Assembly (NCBI RefSeq): GCF_030732845.1
Contig: NZ_JASHKA010000011.1
Location: 1 to 64,000 of the forward strand
Reading direction: 5' to 3'
Length of the DNA stretch: 64,000 bases
Source: Roseibium sp. MMSF_3544
GTDB lineage: Bacteria > Pseudomonadota > Alphaproteobacteria > Rhizobiales > Stappiaceae
Shown here: positions 35,717-44,071 of the stretch, piece by piece
How positions within the stretch are numbered: position 1 is the stretch's first letter
Layout of the letters: the number at the start of each line of letters is the position of its first letter
Translations under genes and position numbers: made by a program
Notes under the pieces: model-generated
The model's input: the letters and a program-made list of their open reading frames with translations, nothing else
What the model was told of the DNA's origin: nothing
Databases searched by the model: none

Positions 35717-37048
35717 TCAGTCACCCTTCTTGAAGGGCGCGTGGTCGGCAAGTGCCTCATTTTCCCGTTCAACGGCGAAGCGCTCATGCTCAAGGTAGTC
35801 GGCAACAGCCTGATGCAGCCCTTCATGGGCGATCCAGTGCGCAGAATAGGTGGTGGTTGGCAGATAGCCGCGCGCCAGCTTATGCGCGCCCTGCGCACCG
35901 GCTTCGACCCGCTTCAGGCCTTTTGCAATCGCGAAGTCGATGGCCTGATAGTAGCAGAGCTCAAAGTGCAGGAAGGGGTGGTGCTCGGTGCATCCCCAGT
36001 GCCGCCCGAACAGCGTTTCAGAACCAATGAAATTTAGCGCACCTGCAACATAGCGGCCGTCTCGCTTGGCCAGCACGAGTAACGTCCGCTCGCTGAGCCG
36101 CTCATTGATCAGCGAGAAGAATTTCCGATTGAGATAAGGGCGTCCCCACTTTCGTGATCCCGTATCCATATAGAAGCCGTAAAACGCGTCCCAATGGGCT
36201 TCTTTCAGGTCTGAGCCGGTGACCCACTCCACTTCGAGGCCTTCAGCGCTGAGCGCCTCGCGCCGCTCTTTCTTGATCGCCTTGCGCTTGCGCGAGGCGA
36301 GATCTGCCAGGAAGCCGTCGAAACTGTCGTAACCGTTGTTCTCCCAGTGAAACTGCTGATCTGTCCTTTGCAGATAGCCAAGCTCGCCGAGGCCGTCCCA
36401 CTCCGGCTTTGTGAGAAATGTGGCGTGAACGGAAGAGGCACCGGTTCGCTGGCATACCTGCACGAGGCCTGCTGCGAGCGCCTGCAGGCCCGCTTCCCGG
36501 TTGATGCCCGGACCGATCAGGAAGCGCCGTCCGGTGGCTGGCGTAAAAGGAACGGAAATCTGAAGTTTCGGGTAGTAGTCACCTCCGGCGCGGAAAAACG
36601 CATCGGCCCAGCTATGATCGAAGACATACTCGCCCTGGGAATGGCTCTTGAGATAAGCCGGAACAGCACCGAGAACCGCTCCCGAACTATCTTGCAGGAG
36701 CATATGGCGTGGCATCCAGCCGGTTGCATTTGTTGCACAGCCGGCGGCTTCCAGAGATTCAAGAAAAGCATGCGACAAGAAAGGGTTGAAGGATATATCT
36801 TCAGAAACTGGATTAACGTCCGAGCCGAGTGCCTGGGCCAACTCTGAGGTGGACAGTTGTGTATCGGCCGGACATGCTTCCTCCTTTGCGAGGGCTCCGG
36901 TCGGCGAGAGGCTCCAGCCCGGGTTGGCGACGCTGTCCCAGGATTTTGCAGGAACGTCTTTCAGGGATGACAGGATGCGCAGCGAAACGGTTTGCTCGCT
37001 GCCGGAAACATCCGGCCCGTTGTTTTCCTCAGACTGGGAAGAACTCAT
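35717..37048 (-). CDS. GNAT-fold protein, COG3146/DUF482 family
   Basis: 443 aa. Family features are NPFLSHAFLESLE, FDHSWADAF, YYPKLQISVPFTPATGRR, LASRKRKAIKKER and GRHWGCTEHHPFLHFELCYYQ. The group is annotated as a FemAB-like GNAT or peptidogalycan biosynthesis protein, and the substrate is unknown. Relative to typical members, about 40 extra residues (about 44-85, rich in Ser/Ala) are inserted before NPFLSHAF. Probably monocistronic; convergent with the tandem GNAT gene. Confidence 0.85.
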   Translation of the reverse strand: MSSSQSEENNGPDVSGSEQTVSLRILSSLKDVPAKSWDSVANPGWSLSPTGALAKEEACPADTQLSTSELAQALGSDVNPVSEDISFNPFLSHAFLESLEAAGCATNATGWMPRHMLLQDSSGAVLGAVPAYLKSHSQGEYVFDHSWADAFFRAGGDYYPKLQISVPFTPATGRRFLIGPGINREAGLQALAAGLVQVCQRTGASSVHATFLTKPEWDGLGELGYLQRTDQQFHWENNGYDSFDGFLADLASRKRKAIKKERREALSAEGLEVEWVTGSDLKEAHWDAFYGFYMDTGSRKWGRPYLNRKFFSLINERLSERTLLVLAKRDGRYVAGALNFIGSETLFGRHWGCTEHHPFLHFELCYYQAIDFAIAKGLKRVEAGAQGAHKLARGYLPTTTYSAHWIAHEGLHQAVADYLEHERFAVERENEALADHAPFKKGD

Positions 37049-37173
37049 GCGTCAACAGCAATCACAATTGGAAACCACATCCGAAATGTAGCGCGGACAT
37101 TTTGCATCGCAAGAGGGAACGGCATTTCGGCAGGCACAAGCTGCTCGCGTGACTTTGGAAAAACGCGGTTGCC

Positions 37174-37950
37174 TCAAGTCCTGCCGTTGGCAGCATCGGG
37201 ATCAAAACCCTCAAAGACGATTTGGTCCGCGTACCGGGAAGCGATGTCGCGCTGGTCCCGTGTCTTCACCGTCCAGGTCATGAGCGGCAGTTTGAACACC
37301 GATCTGAAAAAGCTCGGACCTGCTTTGGGAAGGTCCTTCACGCCATAGGATATGAAATGAGGCCGCGTGCGCGGAACGTGAAGCAGATGGCGCAGGATAA
37401 AACGGTCGGTACGGCTATAGCGCGTGTAGTCCGGGCCAGGTTCTGCCCCATCCGCCACAATCCCGCGCAGCACTAAGGGCTTGAAGCGCCTTGCATGCGA
37501 GAGCATGTCCGGATCGAACGTCTTGATACAGGCAGGCCCGCGATAGCTCGACACCTGATCAACGACGCGTCGCACGAAATCCCCCTGTGCGTCGCGCCGC
37601 ATCAGCGACTTGATTTCGATGACCAGCGGAACCTTTCCATCGACCAGATCAAGAAGGTCCTGAAGCAGCCAGAGGCTGTCCGTACCGGTTTTCATATGAA
37701 TTTGAACCAGTTCAGATGACGGAAAGTCGATAACCCTGCCTGTGCCTTCCGCCAGACGGTCCAGCGTATAGTCATGGAAAACAAGCGCTTCGCCGTCAGC
37801 CGTTTCCTGCAGGTCGACCTCGATCGCGAAGTTCTTTTCAATCGCCCGCGATATCGCCGTCGGCGTGTTTTCCATCATGCCGTTGTCGGCATCATGATAC
37901 CCGCGGTGCGCAATCGGCCGCGCGAAAATGGTTTCAAGATCTGTCTGCAT
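37174..37950 (-). CDS. Glycerophosphodiester phosphodiesterase family protein
   Basis: 258 aa from the ATG at 37950; a longer open frame upstream runs antisense into ridA. GDPD catalytic residues are H15 and R16 (IAHRGYHD), E44 and D46 (IEVDLQET) and H59 (VFHD). A metal-dependent TIM barrel hydrolysing glycerophosphodiesters; no signal peptide, so likely cytoplasmic. It lies 49 bases after ridA on the same strand and may be cotranscribed with it. Confidence 0.93.
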   Translation of the reverse strand: MQTDLETIFARPIAHRGYHDADNGMMENTPTAISRAIEKNFAIEVDLQETADGEALVFHDYTLDRLAEGTGRVIDFPSSELVQIHMKTGTDSLWLLQDLLDLVDGKVPLVIEIKSLMRRDAQGDFVRRVVDQVSSYRGPACIKTFDPDMLSHARRFKPLVLRGIVADGAEPGPDYTRYSRTDRFILRHLLHVPRTRPHFISYGVKDLPKAGPSFFRSVFKLPLMTWTVKTRDQRDIASRYADQIVFEGFDPDAANGRT

Positions 37951-37999
37951 GTGTTGGCTGTCGTCCCGCCGGGCGTTGCCTCGTGGTGTCTTTGGAAAA

Positions 38000-38464
38000 T
38001 CAGGCCTCGATTTCGAAGATCGCTTCGATTTCAACGGCGGCACCGAAGGGAAGGGAGGCTGCGCTGACTGCAGAGCGGGCGTGGCGTCCTTTATCGCCCA
38101 TGACGTCAACGAGGAAGTCGGATGCCCCATTGATGACTTGAGGCTGGTCGGTGAAGTCCGCGGTCGAGTTGACGAAGCCGACAATTTTCACAAGGCGCGT
38201 TACCTTGTCGAGATCACCCGTGGCGGCCTTTGCCTGGGCCAGAAGGTTGATTGCGCAAGCCTTGGCGGCCGCCTTGCCTTCGTCCAGCCCAACAGTGTCG
38301 CCGAGCTTGCCGGTTACCTCGATCTTGCCGCTTGCCATTGGAAGCTGCCCGGAAACAAAGAGTTGGTTTCCGGTTTTGACGAACGGAACGTAGTTGGCGG
38401 CCGGCGCTGCAGCTTCAGGCAGGGAAATGCCAAGGTCAGCGAGGCGGTTTTCGATGGTGCTCAT
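38000..38464 (-). CDS. RidA/YjgF family protein
   Basis: 154 aa. RidA-type deaminase fold: VSGQLPMASGKIEVTGKLG, an AKAATGDLDKVTRLVKIVGFV helix and HARSAVSAASLPFGAAVEIEA. The Arg of HARS corresponds to the carboxylate-binding Arg of active RidA, which removes reactive enamine/imine intermediates of PLP enzymes. Longer than canonical RidA (about 128 aa), so it may belong to an alphaproteobacterial subfamily. GGAGA precedes the ATG. Divergent from eipB. Confidence 0.9.
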   Translation of the reverse strand: MSTIENRLADLGISLPEAAAPAANYVPFVKTGNQLFVSGQLPMASGKIEVTGKLGDTVGLDEGKAAAKACAINLLAQAKAATGDLDKVTRLVKIVGFVNSTADFTDQPQVINGASDFLVDVMGDKGRHARSAVSAASLPFGAAVEIEAIFEIEA

Positions 38465-38742
38465 TTGGGGTCTCCGGGTTGGGCGAATTCGCCGTGTCTT
38501 TGGCGCAAATTGAAAATGCTGACAAGGCCAAATCCGAAAGCGGGTGGAAAATCGATCAATCGAGGTGAGCGAATTGTATTTCGCAACATCACACCGGGAT
38601 CAGTCGTGTGAGATAATGCATGCTATCTGGGGTTTTATCGTTCTTCTGCATTTTCGCGGTAGCGAAAGGTGCAGATAATCGCATAATGAAATCTAAGAGA
38701 TCCGGCGGCAGGACCGGCCGGAGGAGAATTGAGGAATAACAC

Positions 38743-39618
38743 ATGTCGCGCGTTCTGATGTCCGTGTCTTTGGCCGGCTCCTTTTTTGCAATGATCGCAA
38801 CGGCCAGCCTGCTTCCGGTGGCCGCGACCGGCGCGACAGTCAGCAGCAAGGCCGGCCACAAGCTGGTTCCGCACCGGGCAGTCTATGACATGAAGCTTGG
38901 TGAATCGGATGACAATGCCGGGATCGCCGGACTGAGCGGTCGGATGGTCTACGAGTTTTCCGGAAATTCCTGTGACGGCTACAGCGTCAATTTCCGTTTT
39001 GTCACAAGATTTCAGAACACGGATGGCGGATCGCAGGTAACCGACCTGCAGACGACGTCTTTCGAGGAGCCTCAAGCGGAGAGCTACCAGTTCCTGTCCA
39101 AGACCTATGTGGATCAGGAGCTCGTGGAAGAAACGAGAGGAACTGCGCGCGTCGGCTCCGACGCCAAGACAGTCGAACTCAAGGAGCCTTCGGAAAAATC
39201 GCTTGAGATCGGCCGAGAGGTCCTCTTCCCGACGGAACACCTGCTCTCGGTTCTCAAAGCCGCCGAGGAGGGGGTGTCCTTCCTCACGGCTGATATTTAT
39301 GACGGTGCTGAAACTGGCGAAAAGGTCTATTCCACGACAACGGTGATCGGCGCAAAGGCGGCAAGTCCGATAAAGGCTGACGCCGACAGTCCCGAAGCCT
39401 CGCTCGCAGGTCTGAGCTACTGGCCGGTGACGGTCGCCTATTTCGATCCGGGCGCCGAGGACGCGACCGGCGAACTGACCCCGGTCTACCAGTTGTCCTT
39501 CTGGCTTTTTCAAAACGGTGTCAGCGGGCGGCTGAACCTGGATTACGGCGATTTCAGCATCAAGGGAAAAATGGCTGCGCTCGAGGTGTATGACGAGGGA
39601 AACTGCTCACAGCAGTAG
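38743..39618 (+). CDS. eipB: Cell envelope integrity protein EipB (DUF1849)
   Basis: 291 aa. An N-terminal signal peptide (about 1-30) directs it to the periplasm. The DUF1849 pattern is clear: LVPHRAVYDMKLG, GRMVYEFSGNSCDGYSV, FRFVTRFQNTDGG, FPTEHLL. Only two cysteines are present, C77 and C288, in positions equivalent to the disulfide pair of Brucella abortus EipB, a beta-spiral protein needed for envelope integrity. GAGGAATAACAC precedes the ATG. Its stop lies nine bases from the dinB stop, convergent, with no terminator between. Confidence 0.9.
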   Translation: MSRVLMSVSLAGSFFAMIATASLLPVAATGATVSSKAGHKLVPHRAVYDMKLGESDDNAGIAGLSGRMVYEFSGNSCDGYSVNFRFVTRFQNTDGGSQVTDLQTTSFEEPQAESYQFLSKTYVDQELVEETRGTARVGSDAKTVELKEPSEKSLEIGREVLFPTEHLLSVLKAAEEGVSFLTADIYDGAETGEKVYSTTTVIGAKAASPIKADADSPEASLAGLSYWPVTVAYFDPGAEDATGELTPVYQLSFWLFQNGVSGRLNLDYGDFSIKGKMAALEVYDEGNCSQQ

Positions 39619-39627
39619 TTCCAAAAT

Positions 39628-40932
39628 TCAAGACTTTCTGGGTTTTTCCGCCGTTCTGGCAACATGCGTGAGACCAAGCTCTACAGCGGCGTTGCCAAAC
39701 TTGTCGCGAAGCTTGTCCACGGCCAGCTCTGCATGCTTGCGGCGCTCTGCCGATTGGTCGAGCAGATCCTCCGGGTCGGCGCGGTCGGCGGCCTCCAGAT
39801 CACTGACACCGATGCCGATAAGCCTGAACCTGCGGCCATCCACTTCGTTTTCAAGCAGCGCTTCGCCTGCGGCGTAAATCTTGTCGGCAAGTTGCGTCGG
39901 ATCGGTCAGGTGCCGCGCTCTGGTAATGGTCTTGAAGTCGCCGGTCTTCAATTTCAACGTGATACCGCGCCCCGAGAGGTCTGACTTTTTCAGTCTTGCG
40001 GACACTTTCTCCGACAGGTTCCGCAGGATTGGCCGAAGGGTATCCAGGCTGGAGATGTCCGTTCGGAACGTGGTTTCCGTCGAAATGCTCTTCGCACCGC
40101 GCGAAGGCTTGACTGTCCGGCTGTCGTCGCCGTGGGAAAGCGTTGCCAGCCTGAGGCCGATTGATCCGTAACGACGCGCAAGATCCGCAGCATCCATCGT
40201 CTGGAGTTGGCCGATGGTCTTGATACCGTCCTTTTCCAGCTTCTTTTGAAACACCTTGCCGACGCCCCAGATGCGTCCGACGGGCATCGCGGCCAGCACG
40301 TCTTCTGCTTCCGCGGCACCGATCACGGAAAACCCCCTTGGTTTTTCAAGGTCCGAAGCAAGTTTTGCCAGAAACTTGTTTGGCGCGAGACCGACGGAGG
40401 CTGAAATGCCGATATCGGATTCAAGCCCTCTGACAAACCGCGCCAGCGTTTCGGCAGGCGTGGCCTGATGCAGCCGTTCGGTGCCGGTCAGGTCGAGAAA
40501 GGCTTCGTCGATGGAAAGGGGCTCGACAAGCGGTGTGAGCGCTCGCATCCGTTCGCGGATTTCCTTCCCCACCTTCGAGTACTTTTCCATGTTCGGTCTG
40601 ATGACTACTGCGTCCGGACAGGCCTCAAGCGCCTTGAACATCGGCATTGCCGAGCGCACACCGTAGATGCGCGCGATGTAGCAGCAGGTTGAGACGACGC
40701 CGCGCTGACCGCCCCCCACAATGACCGGAACGTCCTGCAGTTCCGGATTATCCCGCTTTTCAACGGACGCATAAAACGCATCGCAATCAATATGCGCGAT
40801 CGCCAGCGCGTCGAGCTCAGAATGCGACACAAGGCGCGGACTGCCGCAGGAATGGCAGCGGCTGGACCCGGCCTCCGGCCTGGCGCCACAATCCCTGCAT
40901 AAAGCTTTTGGTCCTTGATGGTTTTGAGTCAC
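39628..40932 (-). CDS. dinB: DNA polymerase IV with N-terminal zinc ribbon
   Basis: 434 aa from a GTG at 40932. An N-terminal zinc ribbon, C12, C15, C26, C29, precedes the Y-family polymerase. Catalytic acids are D49 and D51 (HIDCDAF) and D142/E143 (SIDEAF). The thumb and little-finger regions follow ([20 protein letters not shown]). It does error-prone translesion synthesis in SOS or stationary phase. The zinc ribbon is a known feature of alphaproteobacterial DinB. Third gene of DUF3572-HAD-dinB. No LexA-type (GTTC-N7-GTTC) box was located upstream. Confidence 0.95.
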   Translation of the reverse strand: MTQNHQGPKALCRDCGARPEAGSSRCHSCGSPRLVSHSELDALAIAHIDCDAFYASVEKRDNPELQDVPVIVGGGQRGVVSTCCYIARIYGVRSAMPMFKALEACPDAVVIRPNMEKYSKVGKEIRERMRALTPLVEPLSIDEAFLDLTGTERLHQATPAETLARFVRGLESDIGISASVGLAPNKFLAKLASDLEKPRGFSVIGAAEAEDVLAAMPVGRIWGVGKVFQKKLEKDGIKTIGQLQTMDAADLARRYGSIGLRLATLSHGDDSRTVKPSRGAKSISTETTFRTDISSLDTLRPILRNLSEKVSARLKKSDLSGRGITLKLKTGDFKTITRARHLTDPTQLADKIYAAGEALLENEVDGRRFRLIGIGVSDLEAADRADPEDLLDQSAERRKHAELAVDKLRDKFGNAAVELGLTHVARTAEKPRKS

Positions 40933-40979
40933 GATAAGGCGCCGCTATCCTTCGAACCTGGCCTGGCTCAGTTCTCGCT

Positions 40980-41642
40980 TCAAAAGATAGCCCTGATGAA
41001 GGCAGCCGTCTCCTGCCAATCACCTGTCAGCAGGTCGATGTGAGCATCTTGTTCAGCATTCGCCCTGAACCTCGCGTCTGCAATGAACTGGATCTGGACC
41101 GCCGAGGGCAGGGATGCCTGTACGGACGTGTGGTTGGTCGGACTGTCATCGATAAAGACAACGGGAGCAGAGCGCTGCGCTGCAAGAGCCGCCACGGCAC
41201 CGCCCTTTGCACCGGAATTGGTCACAACGGGAAACGGGATGCCCATGTCGGACAGCAGCTTCTCGCGCAGGGGCTTGTTGTGCCCGCCCGGAAGATTAGT
41301 CAGCAAAACGATGTCCCAGTTCTCGGAAAGCTTTGCGAGCGCCTTGTCTGCGCCGTGCACCATGTCCTGCCTGTGACTAACCTCATCGAAAAACGTCAAC
41401 AGGTGCCGCCGGACTTCATCGGAAGTCAACGCGGTCCGGTCCTTGCGCTGGCCGATATTGCCCGTGAAGCGGTATTGGTGGCTCAAAAAGGCAAGGTCGC
41501 GTTCGTGCAGGTAGTCTTCCAGGTGCTTGATCAGATGAAGGATCACCTCATCGACATCGCAGACAATCAGTCGTCTGGTTGAGGACGGCAGCGCCTGGAT
41601 CTGTGCAAGCACGTCCGGCAGGACGGGAGTCGGTTCAGACAT
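40980..41642 (-). CDS. HAD-superfamily-like hydrolase
   Basis: 220 aa from the ATG at 41642, which has AGGAAGA upstream; it overlaps the DUF3572 gene by eight bases. HAD features: motif I CDVDEV (D29, D31), a motif II-like LLTNLPG and a motif III/IV region ending FIDDSPTN. The first Asp is the expected nucleophile. A helical cap lies between motifs I and II. Substrate unknown. Conserved alphaproteobacterial neighbour of DUF3572. Confidence 0.75.
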   Translation of the reverse strand: MSEPTPVLPDVLAQIQALPSSTRRLIVCDVDEVILHLIKHLEDYLHERDLAFLSHQYRFTGNIGQRKDRTALTSDEVRRHLLTFFDEVSHRQDMVHGADKALAKLSENWDIVLLTNLPGGHNKPLREKLLSDMGIPFPVVTNSGAKGGAVAALAAQRSAPVVFIDDSPTNHTSVQASLPSAVQIQFIADARFRANAEQDAHIDLLTGDWQETAAFIRAIF

Positions 41643-41934
41643 GGTCTTCCTGGCCCCCTCCAAGGACATAGCGGGCGGCGGCGATCATGGTCGGCCTTAT
41701 GCTGGAATTTTCACAAAAAGCCAGCAGCAATGGCTCGTCCGACATGTAGAATTCAAGCACACCCGCCAGGAAGCCGGGTTCGTTGGCAGCAGATCGAATC
41801 ATATCCGGTCCGATTCCAGAAAATGCAAGAAATCGGCCGATCTGTTCAGGGTCCCGGCTGAGTTGAAGAAGCGCTTCAGTGGCAATTCCTTGAGCTTCTT
41901 CAACGGATAATGACTTTCCCTGTATATTTTTCAT
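41635..41934 (-). CDS. DUF3572 family protein
   Basis: 99 aa, all-helical. The DUF3572 pattern is [30 protein letters not shown], ending in a conserved AARYVLGG region. Function unknown. In alphaproteobacteria it is usually divergent from divK, as here; the 134-base gap 41935-42068 must hold both promoters. Confidence 0.88.
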   Translation of the reverse strand: MKNIQGKSLSVEEAQGIATEALLQLSRDPEQIGRFLAFSGIGPDMIRSAANEPGFLAGVLEFYMSDEPLLLAFCENSSIRPTMIAAARYVLGGGQEDHV

Positions 41935-42068
41935 TGTGTTTTTTTGCCTTTCTGAAACGATTCCGGGTTACAACAAATCTAATGCGGGTGGGGGCAGGGT
42001 TCTACCGCATCAAAAGACTGGGTCGAGAAAATAGGACCGGCAGGGCGCCGGGCGAAGGGCCGGATTGT

Positions 42069-42440
42069 ATGGCAAAAACCGTGTTGATCGTGGAAGACAA
42101 CGAGCTGAACATGAAGTTGTTTCATGATCTGCTGGAAGCGCACGGCTACAATACACTTCAGACCCGCACCGGCATTGAGGCCCTGCAGCTCGCCCGTGAG
42201 CATCATCCGGATCTGATCCTGATGGACATACAGTTGCCCGAAGTGTCCGGTCTGGAAGTGACCAAATGGATCAAGGAAGACGAAACGATCTCCGCAATTC
42301 CGGTCATTGCCGTCACAGCCTTTGCCATGAAAGGCGATGAGGAACGCATTCGCCAGGGTGGATGTGAAGCCTACATTTCCAAGCCGATATCGGTTGCAAA
42401 GTTTCTTGAAACTGTCCGGGTATATCTGGGCGAAGCCTGA
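42069..42440 (+). CDS. divK: Cell-cycle response regulator DivK
   Basis: 123 aa, single receiver domain. D53 is the phosphorylation site ([10 protein letters not shown]), with D10, T83 and K105 completing the switch. DivK works in the PleC/DivJ-DivL-CckA-CtrA cell-cycle pathway. The ATG at 42069 starts the [14 protein letters not shown] canonical N-terminus; the open frame upstream is not family sequence. In most Hyphomicrobiales pleD follows immediately, but here there is no pleD and the gene is followed by a 527-base gap. No CtrA box was recognised upstream. Confidence 0.95.
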   Translation: MAKTVLIVEDNELNMKLFHDLLEAHGYNTLQTRTGIEALQLAREHHPDLILMDIQLPEVSGLEVTKWIKEDETISAIPVIAVTAFAMKGDEERIRQGGCEAYISKPISVAKFLETVRVYLGEA

Positions 42441-42728
42441 CACTTGCGCTTTCATCGAAATCTTTATACGGCAAAGAAAACGGCAAGTTTTGACACAATC
42501 AAAAGATGTTGTGCGACGCGTTACGGTGCGTGAGTAGTTCGTTTCGCTGGCAACCTAGCTTCACGTTAAGGTTACGGATTTACTAAAATCCCATTGTATC
42601 TGTGCATATTTTGCAGAAAATATTGCAATTGGGTTACAATACGGTAGTGTGGCCGCAGGTTAGGGTTTTACCTGATCGTGACTTTGACGATAAGGCAATT
42701 GTCCTAACGCTGAGTTTGGCAAAAGTTT

Positions 42729-42832
42729 CCCCTCGGAGTGCTCAGGTCCGCCGCATCTCCTGGGTCCGTGGGGCAGGTCGGCAGGGAACCGGCCGAAGAG
42801 TGGCCTCCTCGAATGCCGTGTTCCCGCCGACC
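42729..42832. ncRNA. Candidate structured small RNA: two tandem long hairpins
   Basis: Hairpin 1 (42729-42773): CCCC/GGGG, CGGA/TCCG and CTCAGG/CCTGGG segments pair with one U-U mismatch and a 3-base bulge, loop of 12. Hairpin 2 (42776-42832): GGTCGGC/GCCGACC, GGGAAC/GTTCCC and CGGC/GCCG stack with two single-base bulges. They are capped by CGA/TCG and GAG/CTC, giving about 23 bp in all. Only two bases separate them. The loops carry CU-rich anti-Shine-Dalgarno-like segments (CTCCT at 42757-42761; CCTCCTC at 42804-42810) on the plus strand, as in the alphaproteobacterial CcsR/cuckoo and alpha-r14 sRNAs. It lies in a convergent gene-free gap of 527 bases (42441-42967). Strand and ends unproven; no strong T tract follows. 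Confidence 0.5.
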
Positions 42833-42915
42833 ACTACTAACCCTTAAAATTCGATCTTCCTGCCAGAGAATAGTTCGGGCTGGCGTTTCGCCGTTTCCAG
42901 CTTCGATTTTATCAA

Positions 42916-42942
42916 CAAAAAACCCGCCGGTGAGGGCGGGTT
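42916..42942 (-). terminator. Rho-independent terminator of rpmG
   Basis: AACCCGCC (42921-42928) pairs with GGCGGGTT (42935-42942), and the minus strand continues TTTTTTGTTG. It lies 25 bases after the rpmG stop. Confidence 0.88.
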
Positions 42943-42967
42943 CTTGATGTTCCGGTGATGGCCGGAA

Positions 42968-43135
42968 TTACTTGATTTTGGCTTCTTTGAACTCGACGTG
43001 CTTCTTGGCAATCGGGTCGTATTTTCTTTTGACCATTTTTTCGGTCATAGTGCGGGAGTTCTTCTTCGTGACATAGAAGAAACCGGTGTCCGCCGTGGAC
43101 TGAAGCTTGATTTTGATTGTTGTCGCCTTGGCCAT
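42968..43135 (-). CDS. rpmG: 50S ribosomal protein L33
   Basis: 55 aa, the standard length: [20 protein letters not shown] at the start, then [20 protein letters not shown] and a Lys-rich end. It lacks the CxxC pairs of the zinc-dependent L33 form. A Shine-Dalgarno-like AGGATCC lies about ten bases upstream. Last in a leftward cluster with Nudix, DUF983, rnr and topA, but separated from the Nudix gene by 189 bases, so it may have its own promoter. Its terminator follows directly. Confidence 0.97.
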   Translation of the reverse strand: MAKATTIKIKLQSTADTGFFYVTKKNSRTMTEKMVKRKYDPIAKKHVEFKEAKIK

Positions 43136-43324
43136 GGCCTTGGATCCTGTTCTCGGTTGTCGGGCAAAGATTTCTCATGGCCAGATTGGCTGGCGGTGAG
43201 TCTGCCCCAATGTCTGAAATTAGCGCGCAAACTACTCATCGGAGCGCGAAAGTCAAGCGCTTGCTTGGCTTCGGAACGAAAATTGCTGACTTACCGTCGA
43301 CACCAAAGATGTGGCTCAAGTGCC

Positions 43325-44071
43325 TCAGATCGAACTGCGGACGAAACTGCCTTTCCTGAAAAAATAATACGGGACATCAGTTGTGGGCGAAAGATCAGGA
43401 TCTGCAGACAGCCGTTCTTCCAGATCGGTCAGGATCTTCGTGGTGATCAGCGGCAATTCTTTCTCGCGGGCTTCCTCGAAAGTCAGCCAGGCGCAGTCCT
43501 CAAGTTCGCCGGAAGGGCCGGTTCCTTCCGGAAGCCGGTCGGCGATTTCGCCGGCCCAAACCGCCAGAAAACGTGTATCGAAGCGCCGTGGGCGCTGGGG
43601 AGGCGTTATCGCCCTGGCGATCAGCCGCAAACCTCCAAGATCCGGCTGGATACCCCGCTCCTGGAAGGCTTCAAAGCCGGTGCCGAGACGCATTTGCTGC
43701 CCGTCGCACTTCCGGCCTACGAACAGACCGGCTTCCTCATAGGTCTCACGGATGGCAGCAAGCGCGAGCGCACGCACCCGCGCAGCTGACTTGCTGTTCT
43801 TCAATCCATGGGACAGTTTGGCTTCCACATCCGGGTGATAGGGCAGAACATTGGCGATGCGGGAGTCAGCCGGATCGACGCGCCCCCCGGGGAAAACGAA
43901 CTTGCCGGGCATGAAAGTGTGCCGCATGTGACGCCGGCCCATCAACAGCCGAACATGTCCGCTGGAGCTGCGATCCAGAATGAGCAGCGTCGCGGCGTCT
44001 TTCGGCCGGATGTAGGGATAGTCGCCGGCCCGTTCGTCTTTCGCCAGTTGCTTTTCGAAGGAACCGGTCAT
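43325..44071 (-). CDS. Nudix-domain hydrolase
   Basis: 248 aa. The Nudix box is present but split: FVFPGGRVDP, an insertion of about 40 residues, then ALAAIRETYEEAG (the REUXEEXGU core). This long-insert Nudix type is common beside rnr in alphaproteobacteria. It should cleave a nucleoside diphosphate linked to another moiety; the substrate is unknown. It overlaps the DUF983 gene by four bases (ATGA), so it is translationally coupled. Confidence 0.88.
   Translation of the reverse strand: MTGSFEKQLAKDERAGDYPYIRPKDAATLLILDRSSSGHVRLLMGRRHMRHTFMPGKFVFPGGRVDPADSRIANVLPYHPDVEAKLSHGLKNSKSAARVRALALAAIRETYEEAGLFVGRKCDGQQMRLGTGFEAFQERGIQPDLGGLRLIARAITPPQRPRRFDTRFLAVWAGEIADRLPEGTGPSGELEDCAWLTFEEAREKELPLITTKILTDLEERLSADPDLSPTTDVPYYFFRKGSFVRSSI

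Noticed and set aside
41935..42068. CtrA binding site upstream of divK
   Set aside because: No TTAA-N7-TTAA pattern close enough to the consensus was found.
42729..42832. 6S RNA, SRP RNA, tmRNA or RNase P RNA
   Set aside because: Two separate hairpins and no CAGGTCCGGAAGGAAGCAG SRP motif, no tRNA-like T arm and no RNase P core motifs; 6S could not be fully excluded.
42602..42847. 81-residue open frame in the divK-rpmG gap
   Set aside because: Crosses the two hairpins and has no recognisable sequence; the RNA explanation fits better.
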